Source: Hypholoma sublateritium FD-334 SS-4 (Eukaryota; Basidiomycota; Agaricomycetes; Agaricales; Strophariaceae). Taken from it: a stretch of 12,668 nt of DNA. A model generated the notes under the pieces. That model saw only the letters and a list, made by a program, of their open reading frames with translations, ran no database searches and was not told the origin of the DNA. Both the position numbers and the translations under genes were made by a program. Numbering within the stretch: position 1 is the first letter of the stretch; each line of letters opens with the position of its first letter. Location: assembly GCA_000827495.1 (NCBI GenBank), contig KN817559.1, positions 24,989-37,656 of the forward strand, written 5' to 3'. Below, in pieces: positions 1 to 8,342 of this stretch.

Positions 1-340
1 TTTAACTGACTGTGGGAATTTTTCATGCTCTCAAGCCGGCCTTGCCGCCTTTTTGCTCTTTTTTTCAAACTCAGCCACATGCCAGCTCATGCCGGGCCCN
101 GCATTGGGCTGTTTCCAGTGGTCAAGCAGGTATTTACACTGATAAAGCCTCAGAAATGGGCTGTTGGGCAATTGCCCCAGGTGGCAGGCAACTACCCTTG
201 TGGATGCATGAACATACTTAGGCAACTACCTTTACTTGATAGATGAGACCAGCTGCTACTGGTGTGGAAGTGATGTGCGGGCTTGTCAACCCACTGCGCA
301 GGTAACCGTGCTTGATCCAGAGCAACAGGCGGAAGTACTT

Positions 341-723
341 CCTCGCTGCAGCGCTGAGAAAGCACGCTGCTCTCTTTGAGCGACATACTTAATCAGGAGC
401 AGCACTGGCTGGCAGCGGCGGGCCCTTGCTGTGGTGCTGGCGCCCTGATACGCGCGAAACGGGCGTGATATTTTGTGCACATGCGCGCATGTTCTTACAG
501 GAGCAGAAGGGAGCAGAGGACTACCTGCGTGCGCTGCAGCATTCGATCAGTGCCGGGGGGCGTAACAGATGCAAGATGGCGCCGACTGCGGGTGCATGGA
601 CGTCGATGCGCGGGCTCGTCAGTGACGAAGCGCGCTGCTCTCTTTGAACGACGCGCTCGTTGCAGAGCAGCCGCGTCCTCGCTGCGGCGGTGTCGAAGCA
701 TGCTGCCCTGCTCAAAGGACACG
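341..723 (+). repeat. Three diverged copies of a short GC-rich module
   Basis: A module of about 28-48 bp occurs at 341-386, 627-654 and 676-723. The first two share GCTGCTCTCTTTGA followed by ACGAC or GCGAC. The first and third share the lead-in TCCTCGCTGC and an AAGCA.GCTGC core. Divergence between the copies suggests old local duplication. Function unknown. Confidence 0.5.
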
Positions 724-771
724 CGACTCTGAGGTGAGTGACTGATCGTGTGCTTCTCGATGGCGTGTGTT

Positions 772-896
772 TGTGTTGCGCGTCGAGAGTACATATTACA
801 AAAGTAAACTACGAGTGCGCGCTTTCGGCATGCTAGCCAAAAAAAATTGGGCGCCTGCGGCGCGCTTTCCTCTCTGAGAACCCACCTTGGGTTCTG
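772..896 (+). repeat. Direct repeat, copy A
   Basis: About 125 bp, matching copy B at 1818-1933 with small indels. Shared blocks in order are TGTGTTG.GCGTCGAGAG, TAAACTAC, a GCTAGC site, TTGGGCGCCTGC.GCGCGC followed by TTTCC, and ACCTT.GGTTCTG. The two copies lie about 1.04 kb apart in the same orientation, like the ends of a tandemly duplicated or LTR-like unit. No coding capacity between them was recognised. Confidence 0.7.
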
Positions 897-1817
897 TCCT
901 GCAGCACGTCCACCGCGGTGCGTTCATGCGCGTTGCGCGGCGGCTTACCTGTCTTGGGTGAGCGTCCCTGGATAACAGCGAGCTACGGGCATTTGATTAC
1001 CAGACGGCGCCAATGGTTAGTACACAGACGGCGATGCCCAGCATTATCCAGACTCCACGCGCTGCACAAGCCAGCTGGCTTGGGCCGGGAAGGGGAACCC
1101 AAGGTGGCGCCGTTGGCGCAGCGTGTCCACATCATGGAGTTTGCGCGCAGACCGTCGCTGCAGACCCACCCAACGCATCACGCACGCTGGCGGTGGTTGT
1201 ACTGCGCGCAATGTGCATACCCCTGGACGTTCTCCAGGTGTTTGATGCCACTTTCTCCAGCACATACAAGCAGTGGGGGAAGGCACTGGGACAGTGCGCC
1301 CTCACGGAACGTCGAAAGGTGCATCAATTCGCCAGCACACCGCTCTGTTTATGCAAGCGCAGTTCCGGCGCACAGGGCAATGTTCTCACCCCCCGCCGTT
1401 GTGTGCTTGGGTGCCATACGCTGCGGTAGACTCGGAGGTGAATCAGTTATCAGGGTGTGTACAACAGTGGAGGGCACTCACCAGCGCTCCGGCGTGCTGC
1501 CGCCGTTTGTTAGCGCGCGCCGCAAGAAGGCCGGCGCGACACTGGGCCCAAATCACCGGGCGTCGACAAGCACGCCGTCGCCACTGTCGTGCGGTGGCAG
1601 CAGCGCGATGGGGATTACGGCATGTGATGCGGGGTGGATTAGGATGGAGTCGACGCTGTGGCAGGACAGCCCATACTCGATGCCGTGGTGTGCGCGCACC
1701 AAGGTGCGCTTTCCAAAATACATGGGCCGACGGCAGCGAACGTGCGCGGCAAAATGCGCCATCGTACGCGCACTGGGATGGAAGAGCTTGCATGCTTGAA
1801 TTTAATGTATCTATGTC

Positions 1818-1933
1818 TGTGTTGTGCGTCGAGAGTTGTGGGTTAGAAAAATAAACTACAAGTACAGGCTAGCTGAACAATTTTTGGGCGCCTGCAGCGC
1901 GCTTTCCTTTTTGCGACTTCACCTTCGGTTCTG
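1818..1933 (+). repeat. Direct repeat, copy B
   Basis: Second copy of the repeat at 772-896, with the same order of conserved blocks and a similar AATTTTTGGGCGCC stretch. It lies at the right edge of the GC-rich block. Downstream of it composition moves towards the AT-richer remainder of the window. Confidence 0.7.
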
Positions 1934-1948
1934 GGGGGTCACACGAAG

Positions 1949-2010
1949 TCACAACTTTGCCCCGAAATGTTGTGAACGGCCCGCGGGTTCACAAGTCACA
2001 TGTTGTGAAC
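1949..2010. repeat. Inverted-repeat cluster built on TTGTGAAC
   Basis: TTGTGAAC at 1970-1977 and GTTCACAA at 1987-1994 form a perfect 8-bp inverted repeat around GGCCCGCGG. A further TTGTGAAC lies at 2003-2010 and the related GTCACAAC at 1949-1956. This could be a subterminal region of a dead DNA transposon or a protein-binding cluster. Neither can be decided here. Confidence 0.5.
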
Positions 2011-2080
2011 TGGGCCAAACAAGTTCGGCTGAGGTTCCTAGGTCCTCTGCATGCTATGCCTACCTGCCATGCTACTTTGT

Positions 2081-3330
2081 GGCTACCAGAATAAAAGGTC
2101 GTAGAGGCAATTACATATCAATGAAGCTTTCATAGGTAGCAACCGAGAGTACGAGCGTAACTGGTCTGCGATGATTATTCCATGCACGTTTCAAGTTGGA
2201 GTTCATTATCTTAATCATTTTTTTGAATATATCCTTTCTTCCCATAATGGTGGTATGCTTTCTTTGAATGATGAATGATGATATATATGATTGACACTTG
2301 ATGTACTGACACTGACTTACAGGATATGCAAATAAAACAGACTGTACAAAAGGCGCACCGAAGCCAGACATATCAAAACAGTGTGATCTGCGTACCCATT
2401 GCGCCCGACCAAAATAAACTATTATATGTATTGCTCGGCCAATAAACTCATGTAGATATGAGAATCAGATATAATATGACTTGCAAAAATACCGAACGCG
2501 GGTGATTGATCCCTAAATTAAACAAAGATCAAAGATGACAGCTTGGGATGCTGCTGAGCATATCCTTGCATTCACATAGGCTTCCTGACACAGAATACCT
2601 ATATTTTTTATTCTACTATCCTACTTATACACAGAATAGTTGGTACAAGGTTGTGATGTACCAGCTCGCTGCGCCAGCGCGCAAGTTGGCACATTAGCAT
2701 GTTAGCATGCGTGAGAATAAGTTAACCTGCACCGGCATCTCGGCTTTCAGAGGCCTGCACGTTAGCAAGTTCGGCTAATAAGTAACTTTTTTCACCGTCG
2801 CCGGAAGTGTCATTACTGCAGCATTGCAGTTCCTGCCTATGACTGGGGTCAAATCTGTGTATTTGATTGATATCATTTCCATCTGGGCAGTGCACCATGA
2901 GGTGAATTGGAGTGCAAATCGTATGCTAGGCTGTGGCCGCCATCAAATTAAATGACGGCTGTTCCACTGATTGCATGTATGCGCTGTATACGCTTATAGT
3001 ATATATGAATAGGTACAGAGAGCTGTGGAGCTCCTATCCCACTCTTCCACTGCTTGGTATTTTAATAAGACATTCCCCCCAAACTCACCGCGCAACTATG
3101 GAGAATGAAGCACACATAGTATTGCCCTCTATTTCTCAGATGGCCCCTGTTGCCGGTGACAGTGAAGGTTACGGGTGCGTCGTCAATTGCAGTCCTCCAT
3201 TCTTATAACTGAAACAAGTTGCAGGTCCTGGTTCTCTAACTCCACACATGTGGCTTTGACTAACCCAACAATTTTCAATGTCCTTGGATCATACTATGGA
3301 AATAGTGGACATGCATCAGCAATGTCTGGG
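2081..3330. other. AT-richer intergenic DNA, no gene seen
   Basis: Only short open frames occur, on both strands, without consistent codon character, splice-joined continuation or recognisable motifs. I see nothing here that supports an RNA gene or a protein gene. A small inverted repeat ACTGCA-GCAT-TGCAGT lies near 2815-2830. Confidence 0.5.
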
Positions 3331-3448
3331 TTTTGGGGGGCCAAAACTGGCACTGGGGTACACTAGGGGATGCTATGCAGCGCCGTATAGCATCCCCCAG
3401 TGCCATAGTATAGGTCCCCATCTGCACAGTGCTCTGTAGCCTGTGCAG
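3331..3448. repeat. Cluster of three hairpin-forming palindromes
   Basis: First, TTTTGG/CCAAAA at 3331-3336 and 3341-3346. Second, a right arm at 3387-3405 that can pair with either of two left arms: 3361-3376 (16 bp, one mismatch, 10-nt loop) or 3348-3358 (TGGCACTGGGG with CCCCAGTGCCA, 11 bp perfect). Third, CTGCACAG/CTGTGCAG at 3422-3429 and 3441-3448. In addition CATACTATGG at 3290-3299 is inverted at 3403-3412. Such nested palindromes are typical of miniature transposon ends, but no target duplication was identified. Confidence 0.6.
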
Positions 3449-4114
3449 CATCAGGAAATCATGGGTTGTCTATTTTGCTCAATATAGAGGTATATAGCAG
3501 TGTAGAGAAATAGCATGGGTTCTTCAAAATATAGTACCAAACTGGCATATATAGTGCAATGTAGTTCTATTAAAGGTTGCCCCAGAATTATGTAGCAAAT
3601 ATAGTGCTCCATAGCTACAGAGTAATACAATATAGGTTTGTAAGATTTCAAAATAGCACAAGATAGTGCTGCCCTAGCCTGGGATAATTGTATATCCTTC
3701 AATCATGTTATTAGTTATGCTATCGCTCTTTTCAGCTATTAGGTGCTATATAGAGATATATATTTCGACATTCTAGTAAATAGTGTCTCTTAGGTCTAAT
3801 ATACTTGTTTGTAGAAGCTGGGCCTGGTATGGTACCATACGAGAAATTTAATAGCTGACTGTAGAGCAGACCAAAACATCACATTGGTTGAATATTGCAA
3901 AGAAATAAACGACAGAAATATATGCTATAAACAGATGATTAGGAGAGATTTAAAAAATCTGTATGAAATCTGTAGTCCAATATAAATTCTAGCAATGAGG
4001 GAGTGTTCAATTTTTGGTACTATATACAACTTGTTGTTCTGGAGTTCCTAAAGAGCCTTTGTCATCGTCAATAAGTGAACTATATATAAGTAGAAAACAA
4101 ACCATGACATCTGA
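3449..4114. other. AT-rich DNA with recurring ATAG motifs, 3' flank of the DUF6532-like gene
   Basis: No gene recognised. Between about 3480 and 3800 the tetramer ATAG recurs often, several times as ATAGTGC or its complement, giving a simple-sequence look. The right-hand part is the 3' flank of the minus-strand gene ending at 4115. No clear polyadenylation signal was assigned. Confidence 0.45.
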
Positions 4115-7100
4115 TTAGTCGAGGACAGGCTCAGGATCATAGGAGTTCTTTCTTCGATGAACATTGCGGTCCACAAATCGCCTGCAAAGTGTCTCAGCTC
4201 TCCAATAACAGAGAAGACAGAAATGAAGAAAAATCATTACATTGCCTGCCTGGCCCAATCAGCACGACGGGCTTCATATTGCTGACCATGATATTCGTTG
4301 GCCTTGATCTTGTCGACAAGTGTCTGATAACTTGACTGTATGTCCCGCCCTTTATCCCCGTCCCAGGTTATGGGTGTACTGTACTATTTCGACCGTAGGT
4401 TCATGTAACGCGTAACGGCCCATAAAAATGAACCTAATGCCCAAAATGTAACACAAATTTTCAACCAGTGAACATGTAACAAATCCAATTTTTCACTTGG
4501 GGCGGCAGGATTTGCCCTGAATCAGTCACTAAAAACAAAAAAAAATCTTCAAATTTTGTTGGTAACGCGTAATATGACATAATGAACGTGTACTTTTGTG
4601 AACTAAGTGTGTAACGCGTAACATGGTGTGAACATACGGTCGAAATAGTACAGTATGTTCACCAAATTTGACATATTCTGTTAAGCAATGATGTATCTTC
4701 AGGCGATATTAGAAACAAGATTACTTGGAGTGTGATAGATACGTACACATGTTATTGCAAGCAAAATTGCGTTCTCAGGAACCTTCTCTCTAAAATCAGC
4801 TGGATATGATGATGCCAAACTTCCCTTTCCCTTGTAGAAAAAGGTCTCGATGAGGTCCTTGATCGCAGGGTGGGCAACATTTTGAGTCTTTCCCTGGCGG
4901 TTAGGTGGTAAGCTATGAGCTCGCATGAGAAGAAACAACAAGTTATCACATTCCCATCCTTCTTGGGGTGCACAGCAAATGCAGCTCTGTGAAGGATTCG
5001 ATTTACTTCTCGTTTAACCAATTCAGGGACTTGGTCTGAATTTGTATCAGTACAATCAGGTTTTACGCTGCTCTTGTAATGTGTCGAAACAATATCCTTT
5101 CCTGCATCTTTGAGTAACTGGCGAAAGTTGCTGTGTTTATCGAACACCTGCATCGAATTGATGTTTAGTATATATATAATTGTTAATATATATTATAAAA
5201 ATGTTTACCACAATGTTGATCCTTCTGTCATGGTTGTACTCTGAACATTGGAGGAATGGTGTAAGAAAGCGCACTGAGAAACAGTCAAGAGCTGACCTTG
5301 CTCAAGTGTACGATCCGCATGCTTGTATTCATTGATTAGGTCAGCAACGATATTGGTGACGTCCTTCAAATCTTTATCTCTCTCTGGAAAGGAATTGTAA
5401 AGAGAGATATGACGACACCACCGAGTTTTGGCTTCCTTAATTAGCTCTCTCCACATGGGTGGAAAGTCTCTTGCACGTGGACCTCCGGCGCTCGTGACAA
5501 AGTGCGGTCCCTCAGGTTCACCTTCGCCTTCAGTTTCAGTTTCTTCGTGGCGGGACTCTTGCCTGGATTCCAGCTTCTTTTGATAGTGCTTCTGCTTATG
5601 AGCGGCCTTGGCTAGCTTGTCCACAGCTGGTGGAAGAACAGGTCTATTGCGAGACCTATGCGCCTGGAGAACATTCTGCGGCTGTTTGGGGTTTTGCTGA
5701 CGATAGGTATCATCAGTATTGAAATGAGAAACAATGGCATGCATACCTTGATGTTGGCCTGAGCATGTTCATCGTCATCCCCAAAGTTATCATCGGTACC
5801 TGATGGACTACTTGTATCATCATCAGGACCTTTCTCCATGTCAAGACTCTCGAAGGCAAAATCTTCTTGCTCCATGTCCTGTTCTCTTTCGTCTTCTACC
5901 TGGGAGTATACACCGTGTTGAGTAGTATGACATCTATGTTCCTGTGGATTATCTGAGCCTGAATCTCCATCAGCATTATAAGGATCCTCGAGGTGCTCAT
6001 CCGCATATTCTAGCTCATCGTCAAGCTCTGCATATGCATCAGCCTTATCTTCTGGTCGAGAAACATCTGATAATAGTACTTGTAAGATATACAAATAAAT
6101 GTGTCTTTAAATCTGACCTTCACGGAGAAAGGCAGCAGCTTTCTGATCGTCTTCATCAGGGGATACTTCATCTATTTCTATTTCTTCTGTAGATATAATA
6201 AATAGAGCTGACTAGTAGTTAATGGAAATGACAAATTACATACGTGTGTTTTCTTGATTAGTTGATGATAGTTTTTGTCGCCGAGCAGGAGACCTAGAGT
6301 TCTCCTCTTCACCACTAGATGATAAGTCCAGTGTTTGTTTGTGCCTGGCCTTCCTAGCGCCATGGGTCCGAAATCCTAGAATACCATACATACATCAGTG
6401 GATAACCTGAAACATGATAACAACTTACCTTGGAACGTCCCACAATTGTCTGTTACCCATAACAGCATTAGATGAATTACATGTCATTGATATATAGAAT
6501 GTTATCTTACCAGACTCTTCATCTCCTTCCTCTTCTGGAATAAACCCAAATCTTGCGTCCTTAGTGGATGAGCGAATCTGCAATACAGGATTCCTAGATT
6601 CTGGTGGTGGTAGCTGGCTTTTCGCGAGCTGGGACTTGGATGTTTTATTTGTTCCATTGGCTTTAGACACCATCTGTAAAGCAGCATTGGTTCACTATAA
6701 AGAGAATCTTTAAATGTCTAAATCAGAAAATAAACTAATACTGACTGAAGCAAGCGCTCGAGATTGCTTTTTGGGAGGTGCCATTACATTCTCTGGTTCA
6801 TGTGCTGGAATGCGTAAATCTTGTCCTCTTTTTGCAGTCCCTCCCTTTTCTGTCTGTGGTGCAATCATTTCGTATGCCCGGTTGAGCTGGTATGCATGGC
6901 CCCCCTGACCACGGTTAGAGCGAATGGGTCTACCATCCCTTGTTTGCGATACTTCGACAGCCAGTGGTTCTAAAAGGTATATGATGAATAGAATAATTGG
7001 ATAGAAAGAAGTAATTTATGCTCTGACCTGGACGCTCGTTGCTTTTGGGATCCTTCGCTGTTTGGGGGTTATTTCGGGCCCCATTTTGGAGGTGCTTGGA

Positions 7101-7124
7101 AGTGGGTTTAGCTGCCCCAGGCAT
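4115..7124 (-). CDS. Predicted DUF6532-type protein, 13 exons, interrupted by a small transposon
   Basis: Exons: 7124-7028, 6969-6746, 6673-6511, 6449-6429, 6375-6244, 6186-6118, 6066-5747, 5696-5297, 5240-5209, 5147-4950, 4893-4747, 4696-4241, 4181-4115. All joins keep phase; without the inserted element the product is about 682 residues. The N-terminal half is hydrophilic (RPIRSNRGQGG near residue 45), with basic patches and a strongly acidic stretch at about 213-342. The conserved C-terminal part, about 410-660, has FPPMWRELIKEAKTRW, HPAIKDLIETFFYKGKGSLA and ITWDGDKGRDIQ, which I recognise from memory as a DUF6532-like domain of Agaricomycetes. Biochemical function unknown; basic patches suggest, but do not prove, nuclear location. 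Start chosen at the first ATG of this frame behind a TATA-like box. The 4379-4653 element sits in codon 615. If the element stays unspliced, the frame runs into a stop at 4463-4461 and the last roughly 65 residues are lost. Confidence 0.72.
4379..4403 (+). repeat. Left terminal inverted repeat of the MITE-like element
   Basis: Matches the reverse complement of 4629-4653 at 24 of 25 positions. On the minus strand it ends in TACAG, a good 3' splice acceptor, placed exactly at the element boundary. Confidence 0.85.
4629..4653 (-). repeat. Right terminal inverted repeat of the MITE-like element
   Basis: Mirror of 4379-4403. On the minus strand it contains GTATGT starting at 4637, a near-consensus fungal 5' splice donor, 16 bp inside the element. 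The plus-strand counterpart in the left repeat is GTAGGT at 4395. Confidence 0.85.
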
Positions 7125-7153
7125 TAGGCCAAATAAAATGTAAAAATAAGGAA

Positions 7154-7198
7154 TTAGTGATAAATTGTAAGGAGAGTGAAAGGTAGAGCAAGAGGCAT
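7154..7198 (-). other. Possible upstream ORF in the leader of the DUF6532-like gene
   Basis: An ATG at 7198 opens a 14-codon frame closed by TAA at 7156-7154, about 30 bp before the main ATG at 7124 and in another frame. It would be in the mRNA only if transcription starts less than about 45 bp downstream of the TATA-like box. If so it could dampen translation. Confidence 0.3.
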
Positions 7199-7237
7199 TA
7201 ATAACGAATGAGAAGGTGAAAGAAAAGTCGAACCTCG

Positions 7238-7245
7238 CTTATATC
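7238..7245 (-). promoter_or_regulatory. TATA-like box and CT-rich leader of the DUF6532-like gene
   Basis: GATATAAG on the minus strand, about 115 bp before the ATG at 7124. It is followed at roughly 7220-7150 by pyrimidine-rich stretches (TTTTCTTTCACCTTCTC and CTACCTTTCACTCTCC) of the kind common at fungal transcription starts. The 7125-7538 interval holds no other gene that I can support. Confidence 0.45.
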
Positions 7246-7538
7246 GCTAGCTCAGCTCTGTGTTTAAACTTTGTATCGACCCTGACTCCCCTGACCAGCC
7301 AGTTGGTGAAATCATTCATATCTGTAATTTGCAGCGATAATATCCAACAATTTGTGAGGTTGCCCTACAGTGGGCAGAATAGCAACTGGTGGACAGAGCA
7401 TGCTCAAAAGCACCCTACAACACGATCACAGGTTTAAATAAATTACAAGGACTACAGCAAAAATATATTGAGTAGTAGAGCTTGAGCTGGCTTCGAGATT
7501 ATACAAAACTGAAAATAAACCATGTGTGGAAGTTCAGT

Positions 7539-8342
7539 CTAAGATAATGGCTGTGGTACTTGCACCACCGACAGAGCACTCAAAGAGACCTAGAAAATAT
7601 AAGCACATATAGGTGATGTCGACGGAATTAATACCCACTGCCTCTCTTTCTCGATACACATGCAGTTTGAGCATCTGTGTAGTCTATCTTGTATCCCCCT
7701 CATCTGATCAAACTGATGATGTTGCCTAAGTACTCCTCTGCAACCTTACATTGGCTATGGGCCTCTTGAAGTTCTGCTTGGGCTTGCTCGAACTGAAATG
7801 ATGAAAACTCCCTATACATCTGTGATCGAAGCTCATATTCCAGTGCTTCAGTCAGAAGTTTTGACGCTTCACATGCCGACTCTGGAGCAGATGCAGCACT
7901 CTAAGCAGTTACTATAAGTAAAGCCTTTGATATCTTAACTATGCATACCTGTGCCATCATCACCTCCTTCATCTCATTGATGTGCTTGACTGATAGGGAC
8001 AGCATTCCTGAAAGTTTGGGTACAAATACGCTTTGGTATACCTTTAGAGCTGGAGAAACTGTCAAGTGTTTGAATTTGGGCTCACCCGAATATTTGGCAA
8101 TAACTGCAATACACCAAGATTGCTATGTGAGATATAGAGAAAGACAATCGTTAGTGCAATGTAGCAGCTTAAGCTATAGTGTGGCGCCTGACCTGCTCTT
8201 GACGTATGTCAATCCAGACGTATTGGCAGACTGGTGGTGGTTGTAGGTAATTACAATATATTTGTTCTTGATTTGTAAATGCCTGATTGTTGAACGTCAA
8301 GTAGCTAGTCACATGATACTCATATTCATATGTGCTACACAT
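7539..8342 (-). CDS. Unrecognised helical protein with a coiled-coil-like C-terminus; one frameshift
   Basis: Exons: about 8342-8193, 8122-7949, 7900 onward; introns of 70 and 48 bp (GT...AG), all phase 0. The N-terminal half contains YVWIDIRQEQ and IAVIAKYSGEPKFKHL; the C-terminal part is rich in Glu, Gln and Ala and looks helical (EASKLLTEALEYELRSQM, EQAQAELQEAH). As read, it stops at 7702-7700 after 174 residues. From about 7729 another frame continues with similar character (RQHHQFDQMRGIQDRL, CIEKERQW), so one base seems missing near 7727-7729. A last 45-bp intron could then lead to a stop at 7541-7539. The family is not recognised. Its ATG overlaps the stop of the dioxygenase gene by 8 bp, so it may instead be the 3' part of that gene, joined by a possible intron 8340-8283 (GTGTAG...ATCAG). 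Confidence 0.5.

Larger units (their letters stand above)
1..2080. other. GC-rich region without a credible gene
   Basis: Clearly richer in G+C and CpG than the rest of the window. It is open in several frames at once, the longest being 918-1799 on the plus strand, but that translation is rich in Arg, Cys, His and Trp, has no recognisable motif, and equally long frames exist on both strands, as expected from GC-rich DNA with few stop codons. It contains diverged direct repeats (listed separately) and one N at position 100. It could be an eroded transposon or a different compositional block. I see no tRNA or rRNA in it. Confidence 0.6.
4379..4653. mobile_element. 275-bp MITE-like element in an exon, TA-flanked
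   Basis: Terminal inverted repeats of 25 bp with one mismatch (4379-4403 and 4629-4653) begin CTGTACTATTTCGACCGTA. TA lies on each side (4377-4378, 4654-4655) and fits a 2-bp target duplication: deleting the element and one TA rejoins the host reading frame exactly, giving GEHTPITWDGD. Inside are three near-identical GTAACGCGTAA copies (4405-4416, 4562-4572, 4611-4622). There is no transposase, so it is non-autonomous. TA duplication is seen in Tc1/mariner-type elements, but the superfamily cannot be assigned from this alone. Read on the gene strand, donor GTATGT at 4637 and acceptor TACAG ending at 4379 define a possible 259-bp intron. Confidence 0.85.

Noticed and set aside
918..1799. 293-codon plus-strand open frame
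   Set aside because: GC-rich DNA with several overlapping open frames on both strands; the translation has no motif and an odd residue mix rich in Arg, Cys, His and Trp.
3480..3800. Recurring ATAG motifs considered as a CRISPR-like or tandem array
   Set aside because: Spacing is irregular and there is no constant repeat unit; it is better described as simple, AT-rich DNA in a eukaryotic genome.
4237..4239. TAA as the stop of the DUF6532-like gene
   Set aside because: A 59-bp intron (4240-4182, GTAATG...TTGCAG) skips it and leads to a protein-like last exon (RFVDRNVHRRKNSYD) ending at 4115. The earlier stop remains possible if that intron is retained.
4894..4949. Apparent frameshift in the DUF6532-like domain between HPKKDGN and GKTQNVAHP
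   Set aside because: A 56-bp phase-0 intron (GTGATA...CGCCAG) joins the two frames cleanly, so no lesion is needed.
7216..7437. Plus-strand open frame of 73 codons
   Set aside because: It lies over the TATA-like box and leader of the minus-strand gene and shows no motif.
7941..8246. Plus-strand open frame of 101 codons
   Set aside because: Antisense shadow of the minus-strand exons 8193-8342 and 7949-8122, which join in phase and read as a better protein.
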